NCBI RefSeq assembly: GCF_013201975.1
Contig: NZ_CP053845.1
Location: forward strand, 868,001-932,000
Length of the DNA: 64,000 nt
Direction of reading: 5' to 3'
Source of the DNA: Campylobacter sp. CCUG 57310
Lineage (GTDB): Bacteria; Campylobacterota; Campylobacteria; Campylobacterales; Campylobacteraceae
Each line of letters begins with the position of its first letter. The stretch's first letter is position 1. The position numbers were made by a program, and so were the translations under genes. Below, one piece after another: positions 38,612-47,351 of the stretch. Under the pieces are notes generated by a model that worked only from the letters and a program-made list of their open reading frames with translations, searched no databases and was not told where the DNA came from.

Positions 38612-40015
38612 TTATTTTATAACGAGCCCTTGTATTATGCCGCCTCTATTAACCCAAACGAGAGTTTTTTTGTTTTTTGAATTTGATAAGGCTTTGTTGA
38701 AATCATCAATGTTTTTAATATTTTCTTCGCCTATTTGTATGATGATATCACCCTTTTTAAATCCAAATTTATCGGCTTTTGAGTCGGTTTTGATATCAGT
38801 TACCAGTACGCCTACTATATCTTGAGGAATTTTGTATTTGTATCTGATATCATCTGTTATTGATGTAACGCTAAGTCCTTCAATCGATGAGGTTCCTTTT
38901 GTATTGCCTGTTTGTTGCGTGTTTGCAAGTTTGATTTTGGCAGATTCTATTTTGCCCGAGCGTTCGTAATTTACGGTTATTTCTTTATCTGGAGCAAGAG
39001 AGCCTATGATATTTTTTAGATCGTTTGCGTTTTTAACTCTCTTATCATCTATTTGTATTACGAGATCGCCTCTTTTAAGTCCTGCAGCATCGGCAGGAAG
39101 ACCTTTTTCTACGCTGCTTATAAGAGCACCTTCTTTATTTTTATATATCTCTTTTTGCTCGGTTGTTAAATTTGCTATCATTACGCCGATGTATCCGCGC
39201 TCTATCTTACCGTCTTCTATAAGCTTTTTGGCTATCTCTTTGGTCATATTTGAAGGAATCGCAAATCCTATGCCGTTGTTGCCGCCGCTTCTTGATAAGA
39301 TAGCTGAATTTATACCGACTAAAGCTCCGCGACTATCTACTAATGCACCGCCTGAGTTGCCGGGGTTTATAGAGGCGTCCGTTTGGATGAAATTTTCGTA
39401 TTGGTTTAGTCCGATGTTGTCTTTATTAAGACCTGAAATGATGCCTTGAGTGATACTTCCGCCGACTCCGAACGGATTTCCTATGGCAAATACTATATCG
39501 CCTTCCATTATCTTAGAAGAGTCGGCTATCTTGATAGCTTTTAAATTTTTAGCATCTATTTTTATGATCGCAAGGTCGGTTTTTGGGTCGGTTCCGATAA
39601 CTTTTGCTTTGTATTCTTGATCGTCTTCAAGCAAGGTTACTACTATCTCATCACTATCTTCAATCACGTGGTTGTTTGTAACTATATATCCGTCATTTGA
39701 TATGATAACGCCAGAGCCTAAAGATGTGGTTTTTTGTTTATCTTGAGGAATTCTAAAGTTAAAGCCGAAAAAATCTCTAAAAAACGGATCGTTAAACATC
39801 TGATCTATGCCGTTATCTACTGTAGATGTCTTTGTAGTTGAGATATTTACAACCGATTTTTTGGCTTCTGATATTGAGCTATTATATGAGAGGATTACGC
39901 CTTGAGTTTCTTCAGGATTTACTCTTGTCGCATCATCTCTTGCTTCATTAAATGTTATCGTAGTAGCAAATAAAGAACAAGCCGCTACCAGAGATACTGC
40001 TAATATCTTTTTCAT
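38612..40015 (-). CDS. htrA: periplasmic serine protease/chaperone HtrA (DegP family)
   Basis: 467-aa envelope quality-control protease. It has a signal peptide (MKKILAVSLVAACSLFA) and the catalytic triad H116 (VTNNHVI), D147 (KTDLAIIKI) and S221 (NPGNSGGAL). Two PDZ domains follow, the first around AAGLKRGDLVIQIDDKRV and the second around DKFGFKKGDIIIQIGEENI. In C. jejuni HtrA is secreted and cleaves host E-cadherin, but whether this one does cannot be read from sequence. It is divergent from cbpA. Confidence 0.97.
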   Translation of the reverse strand: MKKILAVSLVAACSLFATTITFNEARDDATRVNPEETQGVILSYNSSISEAKKSVVNISTTKTSTVDNGIDQMFNDPFFRDFFGFNFRIPQDKQKTTSLGSGVIISNDGYIVTNNHVIEDSDEIVVTLLEDDQEYKAKVIGTDPKTDLAIIKIDAKNLKAIKIADSSKIMEGDIVFAIGNPFGVGGSITQGIISGLNKDNIGLNQYENFIQTDASINPGNSGGALVDSRGALVGINSAILSRSGGNNGIGFAIPSNMTKEIAKKLIEDGKIERGYIGVMIANLTTEQKEIYKNKEGALISSVEKGLPADAAGLKRGDLVIQIDDKRVKNANDLKNIIGSLAPDKEITVNYERSGKIESAKIKLANTQQTGNTKGTSSIEGLSVTSITDDIRYKYKIPQDIVGVLVTDIKTDSKADKFGFKKGDIIIQIGEENIKNIDDFNKALSNSKNKKTLVWVNRGGIIQGLVIK

Positions 40016-40129
40016 CTTTATGTACGTCCTTTACATTGTTTAAATTTTAAAGTGACATTATAAAATAACCCGCTTAACGCAAAGTTAATATTTTAATTAT
40101 AAGTTTGATGAATTGTAAATTTCTCCAAG

Positions 40130-40164
40130 CTTGATTGACATAGACTAAAGTTTTATGCTACAAT
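40130..40164 (+). promoter_or_regulatory. cbpA-hspR promoter with HAIR-like HspR operator
   Basis: A sigma70-type promoter: TTGACA (40135-40140), 18 bp, then TACAAT (40159-40164) with an upstream TG. Over the -35 lies CTTGATT-N7-ACTAAAG (40130-40150), matching the HspR inverted repeat CTTGAGT-N7-ACTCAAG at six of seven bases in each half with exact spacing. Because hspR is the second gene downstream, this indicates autorepression released by heat stress. Confidence 0.7.
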
Positions 40165-40198
40165 TTTTATAAAATTAATTAAATATAAGGATAACAAG

Positions 40199-41104
40199 AT
40201 GAGTAGTAGTCTTTATGATACGCTTGGCATCTCAAAGAGTGCGTCAAGCGAAGAGATAAAAAAGGCTTACAGAAGACTAGCTAGAAAATACCATCCTGAC
40301 ATTAACAAAGACGCAGGCGCTGAGGATAAATTTAAAGAGATAAATGCCGCTTATGAAATTTTAAGCGATGATAAAAAACGAGCGCAGTATGACCAATATG
40401 GCGATGCGATGTTTGGCGGTCAAAATTTCCATGATTTTGCAAGTAGCTCTGCTAATATGGGCGATCTTAACGAAATTTTAAGAAATATATTTAGCGGCGG
40501 ATTTGGTAGTGCGGCAGGAGGATTTAGTAGCTTTTCTCGCGGCGGATTTAGCGGATTTTCAAGCAGTGATTTTGATGGTGGTTTTGGCGGTTTTGCTCAG
40601 GATCTGGATATAAAAGCAAGAGTTAATATACCGTTTGAAGTCGCGGTTTTAGGCGGAGAACACAGGATAAATTTAAACGGTGAAAGCTTAAAAATCAAAA
40701 TTCCAAACGGTATAAACGACGGCGAGAAGCTTCGCATAAAAGGCAAGGGCAAAATTTCTAAAAACGCTGGCATCGGCGATCTAATACTAACCGTAAGTGT
40801 GGATGAAAGCAGTGAGTATGAAAGAGATGGCGACGATCTTTATAAAGATGTTGAAATTCCGCTTAAGATAATGCTTTTTGGCGGCAAATTCGCTGTTTCT
40901 ACATTGCAAAAAGATGTGACGATAAAGATAGCCGAAAACTCAAAGACGGGACAAAAGATCAGGCTCAAAGGGTATGGAGTAAAAAACCGCAAGAGCGGAC
41001 TTTATGGAGATTTATACCTAAGAGCCAGAGTGGGGCTTCCTGATGTAAATTCGCTTGATGAAAATTTGATACAACTTATGAAAGAAAAACTTCCGGAGAG
41101 ATAA
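40199..41104 (+). CDS. cbpA: DnaJ-like co-chaperone CbpA
   Basis: 301-aa type-II J-domain protein that would stimulate DnaK. The J domain fills residues 1-70 with the HPD motif in [10 protein letters not shown] Gly/Phe-rich linker (FGGFGQ-like repeats around 85-135) follows, then two C-terminal substrate-binding beta domains ([30 protein letters not shown]). There is no zinc-finger domain, which separates it from DnaJ itself. It forms an operon with hspR, one base apart. Confidence 0.94.
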   Translation: MSSSLYDTLGISKSASSEEIKKAYRRLARKYHPDINKDAGAEDKFKEINAAYEILSDDKKRAQYDQYGDAMFGGQNFHDFASSSANMGDLNEILRNIFSGGFGSAAGGFSSFSRGGFSGFSSSDFDGGFGGFAQDLDIKARVNIPFEVAVLGGEHRINLNGESLKIKIPNGINDGEKLRIKGKGKISKNAGIGDLILTVSVDESSEYERDGDDLYKDVEIPLKIMLFGGKFAVSTLQKDVTIKIAENSKTGQKIRLKGYGVKNRKSGLYGDLYLRARVGLPDVNSLDENLIQLMKEKLPER

Positions 41105-41105
41105 A

Positions 41106-41492
41106 ATGCGTGGATATGATGAACCGGTTTATTTGATAAGCGTAGTGGCAAAAGTACTTAGCATACACCCTCAAACCTTGCGTCAATACGAGCGTGAGGG
41201 GCTTGTAGAGCCTTCAAGGACGGATGGGCGAATGAGGCTTTATTCTGAAAAGGATTTAGACAGAATCAAGATGATACTTCGCTTAACGCGTGATTTGGGT
41301 GTAAATTTAGCAGGCGTTGATATCATCCTTCAGCTAAAAGAGCAGCTTGATCAGTTCGAGCAAACCGTAGATGAGATGAGAGGCGAGATAGAACGACTCT
41401 CAAGCGCAGGGAGTATGCCGTCTAAAAAAGCTCTGGTAAAGCGCAAAAACAGCTTTGATCTTATCTTTTACGAAGAAAAGGATAAAATTTAA
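41106..41492 (+). CDS. hspR: heat-shock repressor HspR (MerR family)
   Basis: 128-aa transcription repressor. A MerR-type winged-helix fills residues 1-75 (HPQTLRQYEREGLVEPSRTD, then RLYSEKDLDRIKMI), followed by a coiled-coil (LKEQLDQFEQTVDEMRGEI) and a basic tail. The N-terminal YLISVVAKVLSIHPQTLRQYE is characteristic of HspR. It probably binds the HAIR element upstream of cbpA with DnaK as co-repressor, as known in relatives. Confidence 0.93.
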   Translation: MRGYDEPVYLISVVAKVLSIHPQTLRQYEREGLVEPSRTDGRMRLYSEKDLDRIKMILRLTRDLGVNLAGVDIILQLKEQLDQFEQTVDEMRGEIERLSSAGSMPSKKALVKRKNSFDLIFYEEKDKI

Positions 41493-41633
41493 ATAAAATA
41501 AGCTTGCTTTTGATATAATTTTTATAGCAAAAGCCTATTGTAAGCGGGCTTATATATAAGACTAGAGTTGAAATTTGATTTATGTAATAATTAAATTTAA
41601 AGTTCAAATTTGAGTATAGTTACGGGGTGAGAG

Positions 41634-43088
41634 TTGGAAAATTTTTTGCTATTTTTTGCTATTTTGTTGATAGCTAGTATCGTATTTAGCAAAATTTCAG
41701 ATAAATTCGGTATCCCGTCACTTATAGTATTTCTTGCCGTTGGTATGCTGGCTGGATCTGACGGGTTGCTTGGGATTGAATTTAGCAACCAAAAAGTAGC
41801 CCAAGATGTGGGCACCATCGCACTTATATTTATACTTTATGCGGGCGGTCTTGATACGAAATTTAAAGCCATAAAGCCCGTCATGCTAAATGGCATAATC
41901 CTTGCTACAATCGGCGTTGCGCTAACTGCTAGCGGCGTTGCCGTGATAGTGAAATATCTGCTTGATTTTTCGTGGATGGAGGCGTTTTTATTTGGCGCGA
42001 TTATCTCTTCAACCGATGCTGCAGCGGTGTTTGCTATCTTAAAGGCTAAAGAAATTTCGCTTAAAAACAACCTAGGACCGCTACTTGAGCTAGAATCAGG
42101 TTCAAACGACCCGATGGCAATATTTTTAACCATGACTATTATCCAAATGATATCGCTTGCCACCATACCTGCACCTGCTGATGTGGCGCTTGTTCTGCTT
42201 GAGCAGTTTTTGCTGGGTGGAGTTATGGGATATATATTTGGTGTGCTGATGCCTGCTATTTTTAACAGACTTAGGCTTGAATACTGGGGGCTGTATCCCG
42301 TTTTTTCAATAGCTTGGGTCTTGCTTCTTTACACTCTTGCAGTTAAAGTCGGAGGAAACGGCTTTTTGGCGGTTTATATCGCAGGAATTTTCATAAATAA
42401 AAAAGAATTTGCGCATAAGAAAAATTTAGTAGGTTTTCACGACGGTATTGCTTGGACGATGCAGATAGTTGTGTTTCTTACGCTAGGGCTTCTTGTTTTT
42501 CCTTCGGCGTTGCCGTCGGTTGCGCTTATGGGGTTTGTTATCGCGCTTTGGATTATGTTTATCGCGCGCCCGATAGGAGTTTTTATCTCGCTTATGTTTT
42601 CACGATACGCGATACGCGAAAAGATATTTATCTCTTGGGTCGGGCTTCGCGGAGTAGTTCCTATAGTGCTTGCGACATATCCTTACGGAAGCAAGCTACC
42701 AAATGCAGAACTTATCTTTAATACTATATTTTTTATCGTTCTTATTTCCATAGTTATCCAAGGAACGACGCTTGAATTTGTAGCTAAAAAATGCGGAGTG
42801 GAGGATGATAGCGAAAAGGCAGAAGACATAGAAGCGTCGAATTTGCCTATCTTTTATCAGACTTTAAGGCAGCATACTATCCATTTTGGCTCTGAGATCA
42901 TCGAAAAAAACTTAGCCGAGCTTGAGTTGCCTAGCGATTTTCTTATCCTGCTTATCAAACGCAAGGGTGAATACATCAAGCCTACGGGTTCATCGGTATT
43001 TGAAGAGGGAGATTTATTGCTCATTCAATGCGAAGATGAAAACAAATACAACGAAATTTTAAAAACTTATTTTGTTCCGCAGAATTAG
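41634..43088 (+). CDS. cation/proton antiporter of the CPA family (KefB/CvrA-like)
   Basis: 484-aa antiporter with about 12 hydrophobic segments. The transport core includes FGAIISSTDAAAVFAIL and LELESGSNDPMAIFL, with the paired Asp-containing helices of CPA exchangers. A C-terminal RCK_C/TrkA_C domain (LELPSDFLILLIKRKGEYI ... EEGDLLLIQCED) suggests ligand gating and K+/H+ exchange (NhaP2/CvrA type). The start is TTG at 41634 after GGGGTGA; no ATG fits. It follows hspR after 141 bp, as in C. jejuni, where the gene is called kefB. Confidence 0.88.
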   Translation: MENFLLFFAILLIASIVFSKISDKFGIPSLIVFLAVGMLAGSDGLLGIEFSNQKVAQDVGTIALIFILYAGGLDTKFKAIKPVMLNGIILATIGVALTASGVAVIVKYLLDFSWMEAFLFGAIISSTDAAAVFAILKAKEISLKNNLGPLLELESGSNDPMAIFLTMTIIQMISLATIPAPADVALVLLEQFLLGGVMGYIFGVLMPAIFNRLRLEYWGLYPVFSIAWVLLLYTLAVKVGGNGFLAVYIAGIFINKKEFAHKKNLVGFHDGIAWTMQIVVFLTLGLLVFPSALPSVALMGFVIALWIMFIARPIGVFISLMFSRYAIREKIFISWVGLRGVVPIVLATYPYGSKLPNAELIFNTIFFIVLISIVIQGTTLEFVAKKCGVEDDSEKAEDIEASNLPIFYQTLRQHTIHFGSEIIEKNLAELELPSDFLILLIKRKGEYIKPTGSSVFEEGDLLLIQCEDENKYNEILKTYFVPQN

Positions 43089-43732
43089 AATTTTGATATA
43101 GTTTTTGGATTATTATTTAGTAGGCTATCTTTCAAAATTTGCTTTATTTCATAGTTGTATTTAAGTAATCCGGTTTTGACATAGCCACAAGATAAATCAC
43201 CGCTAGTTCCGGATATTTCTCTTTGAATACTTGATAAAATCAGTGAATTTGGGCAGTGTATGTTATAAATTTTAGCTATTATTTTAGTTGCGTTTGTGTC
43301 TTTGTAAACATTAATAGAATTAATTTTTTGCGTAAATTTAAAATCACTTTGATTGTTTGAAGATTTTACATACATACTTTCTAAGTCGCTTATAGTAAAA
43401 TTATTATCAACTACAACAATTTCATAGTCTTTGCTAATATTGCATTTGTACTCGTATATGCTACGATTTATAATATCAACAAAGCTTGTAGCGATTAATA
43501 TTGTGGCTAATATCAAAGTAGTGCTGTTATTAAATTTGGCTTGTCTTTTTTGTATTATCTTTATAAAAATTGGTATTAATAGTATAGAAACTAGAAGTGA
43601 AACGCTAGATATAATTAGGCATAGTAGTATTAACACAGTTTTTATGATATTGCTAAAATTTGACACATAAATTTGATTTATCATTACAGCCCAAGCAAAA
43701 GAAATTATAAGTATTAAAACAATAGCTAACAT
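43085..43732 (-). CDS. unknown membrane protein
   Basis: 215 aa with three hydrophobic segments (about 3-22, 30-60, 73-92), then a soluble 120-residue domain with three Cys (YKCNIS, NIHCPN, LSCGYV) that may lie outside the cytoplasm. Its codon use is more AT-rich and Ile/Asn/Ser-rich than its neighbours, which may reflect transfer or relaxed selection. It converges on the antiporter gene and overlaps its end by 4 bp. I recognise no family. Confidence 0.65.
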   Translation of the reverse strand: MLAIVLILIISFAWAVMINQIYVSNFSNIIKTVLILLCLIISSVSLLVSILLIPIFIKIIQKRQAKFNNSTTLILATILIATSFVDIINRSIYEYKCNISKDYEIVVVDNNFTISDLESMYVKSSNNQSDFKFTQKINSINVYKDTNATKIIAKIYNIHCPNSLILSSIQREISGTSGDLSCGYVKTGLLKYNYEIKQILKDSLLNNNPKTISKF

Positions 43733-43900
43733 TTACACTCTTTCATTTTTAGCGATGTGTATCGATTGGATATTTGATAAAACTTAAGAAACAGTTTTCA
43801 GTTTATAAAATTTATATTTGTAATTATAGCTTGTTTTTTAAGATTAAAACGAAAGACTAGCTAAAAACGAGAGAGCCTAAACTCTCTCATAAATTTAAGC

Positions 43901-45175
43901 TTACGCTTCTAAAGCCTGTTTTAGATCTTCGATCAAATCATTTGCATCCTCTATGCCTATGCTTAGGCGGATAAGCCCTGCAGGCACGCCGATCTTAGCT
44001 AGTTCGTTAGGCGGAATTTGCTGATGTGTGGTTGAAGCCGGGTGGGTGATGATGGATTTTGAATCGCCGATATTAACGACAATGCTAAAAATTTTAACCT
44101 TATCAAGCACTTTTTTAGCCTTCTCAAAGCTATCAACTTCAAAGCAAAGCAGTCCACTTGCCATACCGCCGTCAAAGTATTTTTGAGCTCTTTCATATCC
44201 CGCATCGCTCTTAAGCCCCGGGTATGTTACGCTTTTAACCGCTTTGTGAGAATTTAAAAATTCAGCGATTTTTAGCGTGTTGTCCGAGTGCTTTTTCATA
44301 CGAATAGCAAGCGTTTCAAGCCCTTGAATTAGCTGCCAAGAGTTAAACGGAGAAATCGTAGCACCTATATCGCGGATAAGCGAAAGTCTCATTCTGAGCG
44401 TATATATGTCAAAATTCTCGGTAAGATCTGCATATATGAGTCCGTGATAGCTCTCGTCCGGACCTTTGAAATGTGCGTATCTTGCGCTTGTTATTATCTT
44501 TTGATTTAGCCCTTTACCGGCAACCACCACTCCGCCGATACTAAGCCCCTGACCGCTCATGTATTTGCTTGCGCTATGTACTACGACATCCACTCCGTGC
44601 TCTATAGGTCGGAACAATATCGGAGTAGGCACGGTATTATCGGCTATTGTTATAATGCCGTGTTTGTTTGCGATAGCGACTATCTTTTCGATATTTGGGA
44701 TGGCGATTTGCGGATTTGATAGCGTTTCAAAAAATATCGCGCGGGTTTTACCGTCTATCAAATTTTCAAGATCGTCCGCGTTGTCGCTATCAAAAGCTCT
44801 TGCTTCTATGCCAAATCTCTTTAGAGTGTGGTGAAACAAAGTGTTTGATCCGCCGTAAATTTTCTTAGCAACTATGATATTTTCACTTGCCGCTGCGATG
44901 TTTGAAACCGCATAAAATATAGCAGCTTGACCGCTTGCGGTAGCTATAGCCGCCACACCGTTTTCAAGAGCCGCCGCTCTAGCCTCAAATATATCTGTCG
45001 TAGGGTTGTTTAATCTTGTGTAGATAGGTCCAAGTTCCGCTAGTGCAAAGCGATTTGCGGCAGTTTCGGCAGTGCCAAAGTCGTAAGCCGTAGTTTGATA
45101 AAGAGGTATCGCCATTGAGCCTGTGCCTGTTTTGCTATCGTAGCCAAAGTGAGTGGCAATGGTTTCTTGCTTCAT
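43901..45175 (-). CDS. metY: O-acetylhomoserine sulfhydrylase
   Basis: PLP enzyme making homocysteine from O-acetylhomoserine and sulfide, one step from methionine. The 424-aa protein has the Cys/Met-metabolism PLP signature around DVVVHSASKYMSGQG (Schiff-base Lys), and the N-terminal GAMAIPLYQTTAYDFG-type block (TGSMAIPLYQTTAYDFG). The length and the roughly 50-residue insertion relative to MetB/MetC fit MetY. It has its own TATAAT promoter at 45212-45207 (minus strand). Confidence 0.95.
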   Translation of the reverse strand: MKQETIATHFGYDSKTGTGSMAIPLYQTTAYDFGTAETAANRFALAELGPIYTRLNNPTTDIFEARAAALENGVAAIATASGQAAIFYAVSNIAAASENIIVAKKIYGGSNTLFHHTLKRFGIEARAFDSDNADDLENLIDGKTRAIFFETLSNPQIAIPNIEKIVAIANKHGIITIADNTVPTPILFRPIEHGVDVVVHSASKYMSGQGLSIGGVVVAGKGLNQKIITSARYAHFKGPDESYHGLIYADLTENFDIYTLRMRLSLIRDIGATISPFNSWQLIQGLETLAIRMKKHSDNTLKIAEFLNSHKAVKSVTYPGLKSDAGYERAQKYFDGGMASGLLCFEVDSFEKAKKVLDKVKIFSIVVNIGDSKSIITHPASTTHQQIPPNELAKIGVPAGLIRLSIGIEDANDLIEDLKQALEA

Positions 45176-45206
45176 TTTTTGCCTTTGTGGTAAATTAAAT
45201 TTCGGT

Positions 45207-45212
45207 ATTATA
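45207..45212 (-). promoter_or_regulatory. -10 element of metY
   Basis: A perfect minus-strand TATAAT preceded by TG, 32 bp before the metY start and with a T-rich upstream stretch. Confidence 0.65.
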
Positions 45213-45259
45213 CAGATAAAAAGGTTACATTTTATTAACGCTTTCGTTTTGGAAATTAA

Positions 45260-45275
45260 AATTTAGGCCTAAATT
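45260..45275. promoter_or_regulatory. 16-bp perfect palindrome between divergent promoters
   Basis: AATTTAGGCCTAAATT is a perfect palindrome. It lies about 50-65 bp upstream of the metY -10 and over the -35 region of the plus-strand TATAAT at 45294-45299. This position suits a dimeric regulator that activates metY and represses or tunes the opposite gene. No regulator is assigned. Confidence 0.45.
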
Positions 45276-45293
45276 CAAAGTGCGAAAGTAGGG

Positions 45294-45299
45294 TATAAT
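45294..45299 (+). promoter_or_regulatory. -10 element of the 111-aa gene
   Basis: A perfect TATAAT placed 24 bp before the ATG at 45323. It implies a leader of about 17 nt carrying the GGAG ribosome-binding site. Confidence 0.6.
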
Positions 45300-45322
45300 T
45301 GTATTTTTGTTTGGAGATTTAT

Positions 45323-45658
45323 ATGAATAGTGTAGGATATGATAAATTTAGGCGCGTAAAGTACCTGCGCGGACTTGAAAAATTTGCAAAGTCGGCTATA
45401 AGCGGGCTTAAAAGAGAGGATTATGATGAGGAGCAATTTCGCTTAAGAGTAGCTAAAAATGCCGAAATTTTGGCTAAAATAGAACCTGTCTATCTTGACT
45501 CGGCTTATTCAAAAGCGCTTGAAAAATTTGTAAATTTAATCATCGCAAATAATGATAGAAATGAACTTTTGGACGCGGCAAATTCGCTTGAAAAGCTAAA
45601 AAATTCCAAAACATATAAAAAAGATAAACATAAAAATAGATATAAGGATGAAGATTGA
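45323..45658 (+). CDS. unknown 111-aa charged protein
   Basis: Small soluble, mostly helical protein, very Lys-rich at its end (KNSKTYKKDKHKNRYKDED). I take ATG 45323 (MNSVGYDKFRRVKYLRGL) because GGAG stands nine bases upstream and the TATAAT box would leave no room for an earlier start. Its stop overlaps the TTG start of the HAD phosphatase gene, so the two are translated together. No domain recognised. Confidence 0.75.
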   Translation: MNSVGYDKFRRVKYLRGLEKFAKSAISGLKREDYDEEQFRLRVAKNAEILAKIEPVYLDSAYSKALEKFVNLIIANNDRNELLDAANSLEKLKNSKTYKKDKHKNRYKDED

Positions 45659-46278
45659 AAACGATAATTTTTGATATGGATGGCACTTTGATAGATAGTT
45701 CAAAGGCTATTTGTGTGACGGTAAATGAAGTGCGTAGAGAACTTGGATTTAAGAGTGATCTAAGTGAGGAATTTATAGTAAGAGCCATAAACGAAGTAGG
45801 ACGAGATCTCGGCAAGGAATTTTATGGATTAAACGTCATAAATTCAAAGCTTAGAGACGGCTTTGAGGTCAAATTTAAGATAAATTACGATAAGTATGCA
45901 AGAGCTTATCAAGGAGTGGACGAACTGCTTAAAAAATGTGTAGAGGCAAACTATTTCGTAGCACTTGCCAGTAATGCACCCAATGAAACATTAAAAGATA
46001 TTTTAATAAAAAGTAATATTTATAAATATTTTAATCATATCATAGGGGCTAGTAAGGATGTGCCTCAAAAGCCTGATCCGACTATGATAAATTTGCTTAA
46101 GGATATGGGTGGATTTAGTAAGGTTTTGTTTGTGGGGGATAGTTATAAAGATGAGCTTGCAGCTATCAATGCTAAAGTGGATTATATAAACGTATGCTGG
46201 GGGTTTGGAGCTAAGAGTAAGGACGCTATAAATATATACGATACTCAAAAATCATGGCAATATATCGAGTCTTTGTAG
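45655..46278 (+). CDS. HAD-family phosphatase (phosphoglycolate phosphatase-like)
   Basis: 207-aa haloacid dehalogenase-type hydrolase. Motif I is FDMDGTLIDSS (nucleophile Asp), motif II VALASNAPNE, motif III Lys in PQKPDPTM, and motif IV GDSYKDELAA. The C1 cap type and size resemble Gph/PpaX proteins, but the substrate cannot be told. The start is TTG 45655, overlapping the previous stop, with AAGGATG upstream. Confidence 0.85.
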   Translation: MKTIIFDMDGTLIDSSKAICVTVNEVRRELGFKSDLSEEFIVRAINEVGRDLGKEFYGLNVINSKLRDGFEVKFKINYDKYARAYQGVDELLKKCVEANYFVALASNAPNETLKDILIKSNIYKYFNHIIGASKDVPQKPDPTMINLLKDMGGFSKVLFVGDSYKDELAAINAKVDYINVCWGFGAKSKDAINIYDTQKSWQYIESL

Positions 46279-46666
46279 TAACTACATAAAATAATACATA
46301 TAAAAATACTAATTATTTTACATATAAACTTGGCTTAAAATATAATAAAATTAACCAAAGTTTAAATATCTTGATTAGTAAAAATTAAAAAATTTAATCC
46401 AAATTTCTTAGTTAAAATCCTTTTTTAAATTTCAAATTTTACTTTGGCACCGTGCTTAAAAAATGCTCGTTTGAATTTAAAAAATTACTTTGGCACTTTG
46501 CAAAAAACACTAAAATTTAACTTACAAATTTATAGTTTATTTTTAGATATAGATATTATTAAATATTATTTTATATAGCTATACTCATAAATAAGAGTCC
46601 ATTTTTATAATCAAAATAAAAGTTTGTTTGGCTATAATAAATTTAAAATTTATTTAAAGGAAATTT
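46279..46666. other. 388-bp AT-rich intergenic region with a repeated motif
   Basis: No ORF with a ribosome-binding site was found. It contains two copies of TTACTTTGGCAC (46439-46450 and 46485-46496), each embedded in AAATTT-type DNA and followed by a TGC and an A-run. The rest is A+T tracts. The promoter of the long DUF2018-to-hemC operon must lie near the right end, but I cannot place it with confidence. Confidence 0.45.
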
Positions 46667-46924
46667 ATGGATTATGATATCTTTGCTCAAAATCCGAGAG
46701 ATAAATTTTTTGATATTTTATTTAACGCAAACAGAAATTTGGTAGAAAACGAAATAGAAAAACTTCTTGAAAAATTCGTAGCGATGAGCATATATTGCGA
46801 ACAAAGCGGATTTAACGAAATTGCGCAAAACGCTTTTATAACGCAAAATCAAACCGAAATTCACGATGGTTTGAACGATATTTACATCGGGATTAGTGGG
46901 GATATTTTAAGTCAAAATGAGTAA
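46667..46924 (+). CDS. small conserved protein, probable DUF2018 family
   Basis: 85-aa soluble, mostly helical, acidic protein (MDYDIFAQNPRDKFFDILFN...). Campylobacter genomes carry a protein of this size at the head of the prenyltransferase-hemA-proS cluster; I recall the family as DUF2018, function unknown. AAAGGA precedes the ATG. It overlaps the next gene by 8 bp. Confidence 0.75.
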   Translation: MDYDIFAQNPRDKFFDILFNANRNLVENEIEKLLEKFVAMSIYCEQSGFNEIAQNAFITQNQTEIHDGLNDIYIGISGDILSQNE

Positions 46925-47339
46925 AATACTATTCGTTTTTTTTGTTTTTTTAGCGCCCTTGCAAGCGGCAAATATCGCCTTTGAAGAAGAGCATCTTTTC
47001 GAGCTTAAAAAAGACGAGTGGGCAAGGGTTTTTGTAACCGAAAAAGGCACTAGTGATCGCGATAGTTTTGACTTTAGATGGACGCTTTTTGATAATACTA
47101 ACATCATAGTCCATACTCGATATAGAAATTATCCAAGACAGCTTGTTCTTTCGCTTAGAAGGGGTCTTAGATCTTACAAGCAAAGCCTTATTCCCGATTA
47201 CAAAATGCCGCCAAACGACATAGCTTGGTTGCTTCTTGAATTTGATGATTTTAAGGACGCGAAAGCGAACTTTAAAGTTTATATAAAAGATGAGCCAAGA
47301 CGCCTTGAGATCGAATTTAAAGATCCCAAAAGGCAGTAA
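46917..47339 (+). CDS. exported protein of unknown function
   Basis: 140 aa with a short signal peptide (MSKILFVFFVFLAPLQAAN) and a beta-rich acidic/basic mature part (RDSFDFRWTLFDNTNIIVHTRY). It is predicted periplasmic and has no Cys. It overlaps the DUF2018-type gene and lies 12 bp before the prenyltransferase gene, the same place as an exported protein in C. jejuni. Confidence 0.8.
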   Translation: MSKILFVFFVFLAPLQAANIAFEEEHLFELKKDEWARVFVTEKGTSDRDSFDFRWTLFDNTNIIVHTRYRNYPRQLVLSLRRGLRSYKQSLIPDYKMPPNDIAWLLLEFDDFKDAKANFKVYIKDEPRRLEIEFKDPKRQ

Positions 47340-47351
47340 ATAAGGGGTTTT

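Noticed and set aside
39006-39449. 147-codon plus-strand ORF
   Set aside because: Antisense to the conserved protease domain of htrA.
46440-46501. GGCAC...TGC motifs as sigma54 promoters
   Set aside because: The GG-to-GC spacing is about 6 instead of the required 10, and no flagellar gene follows.
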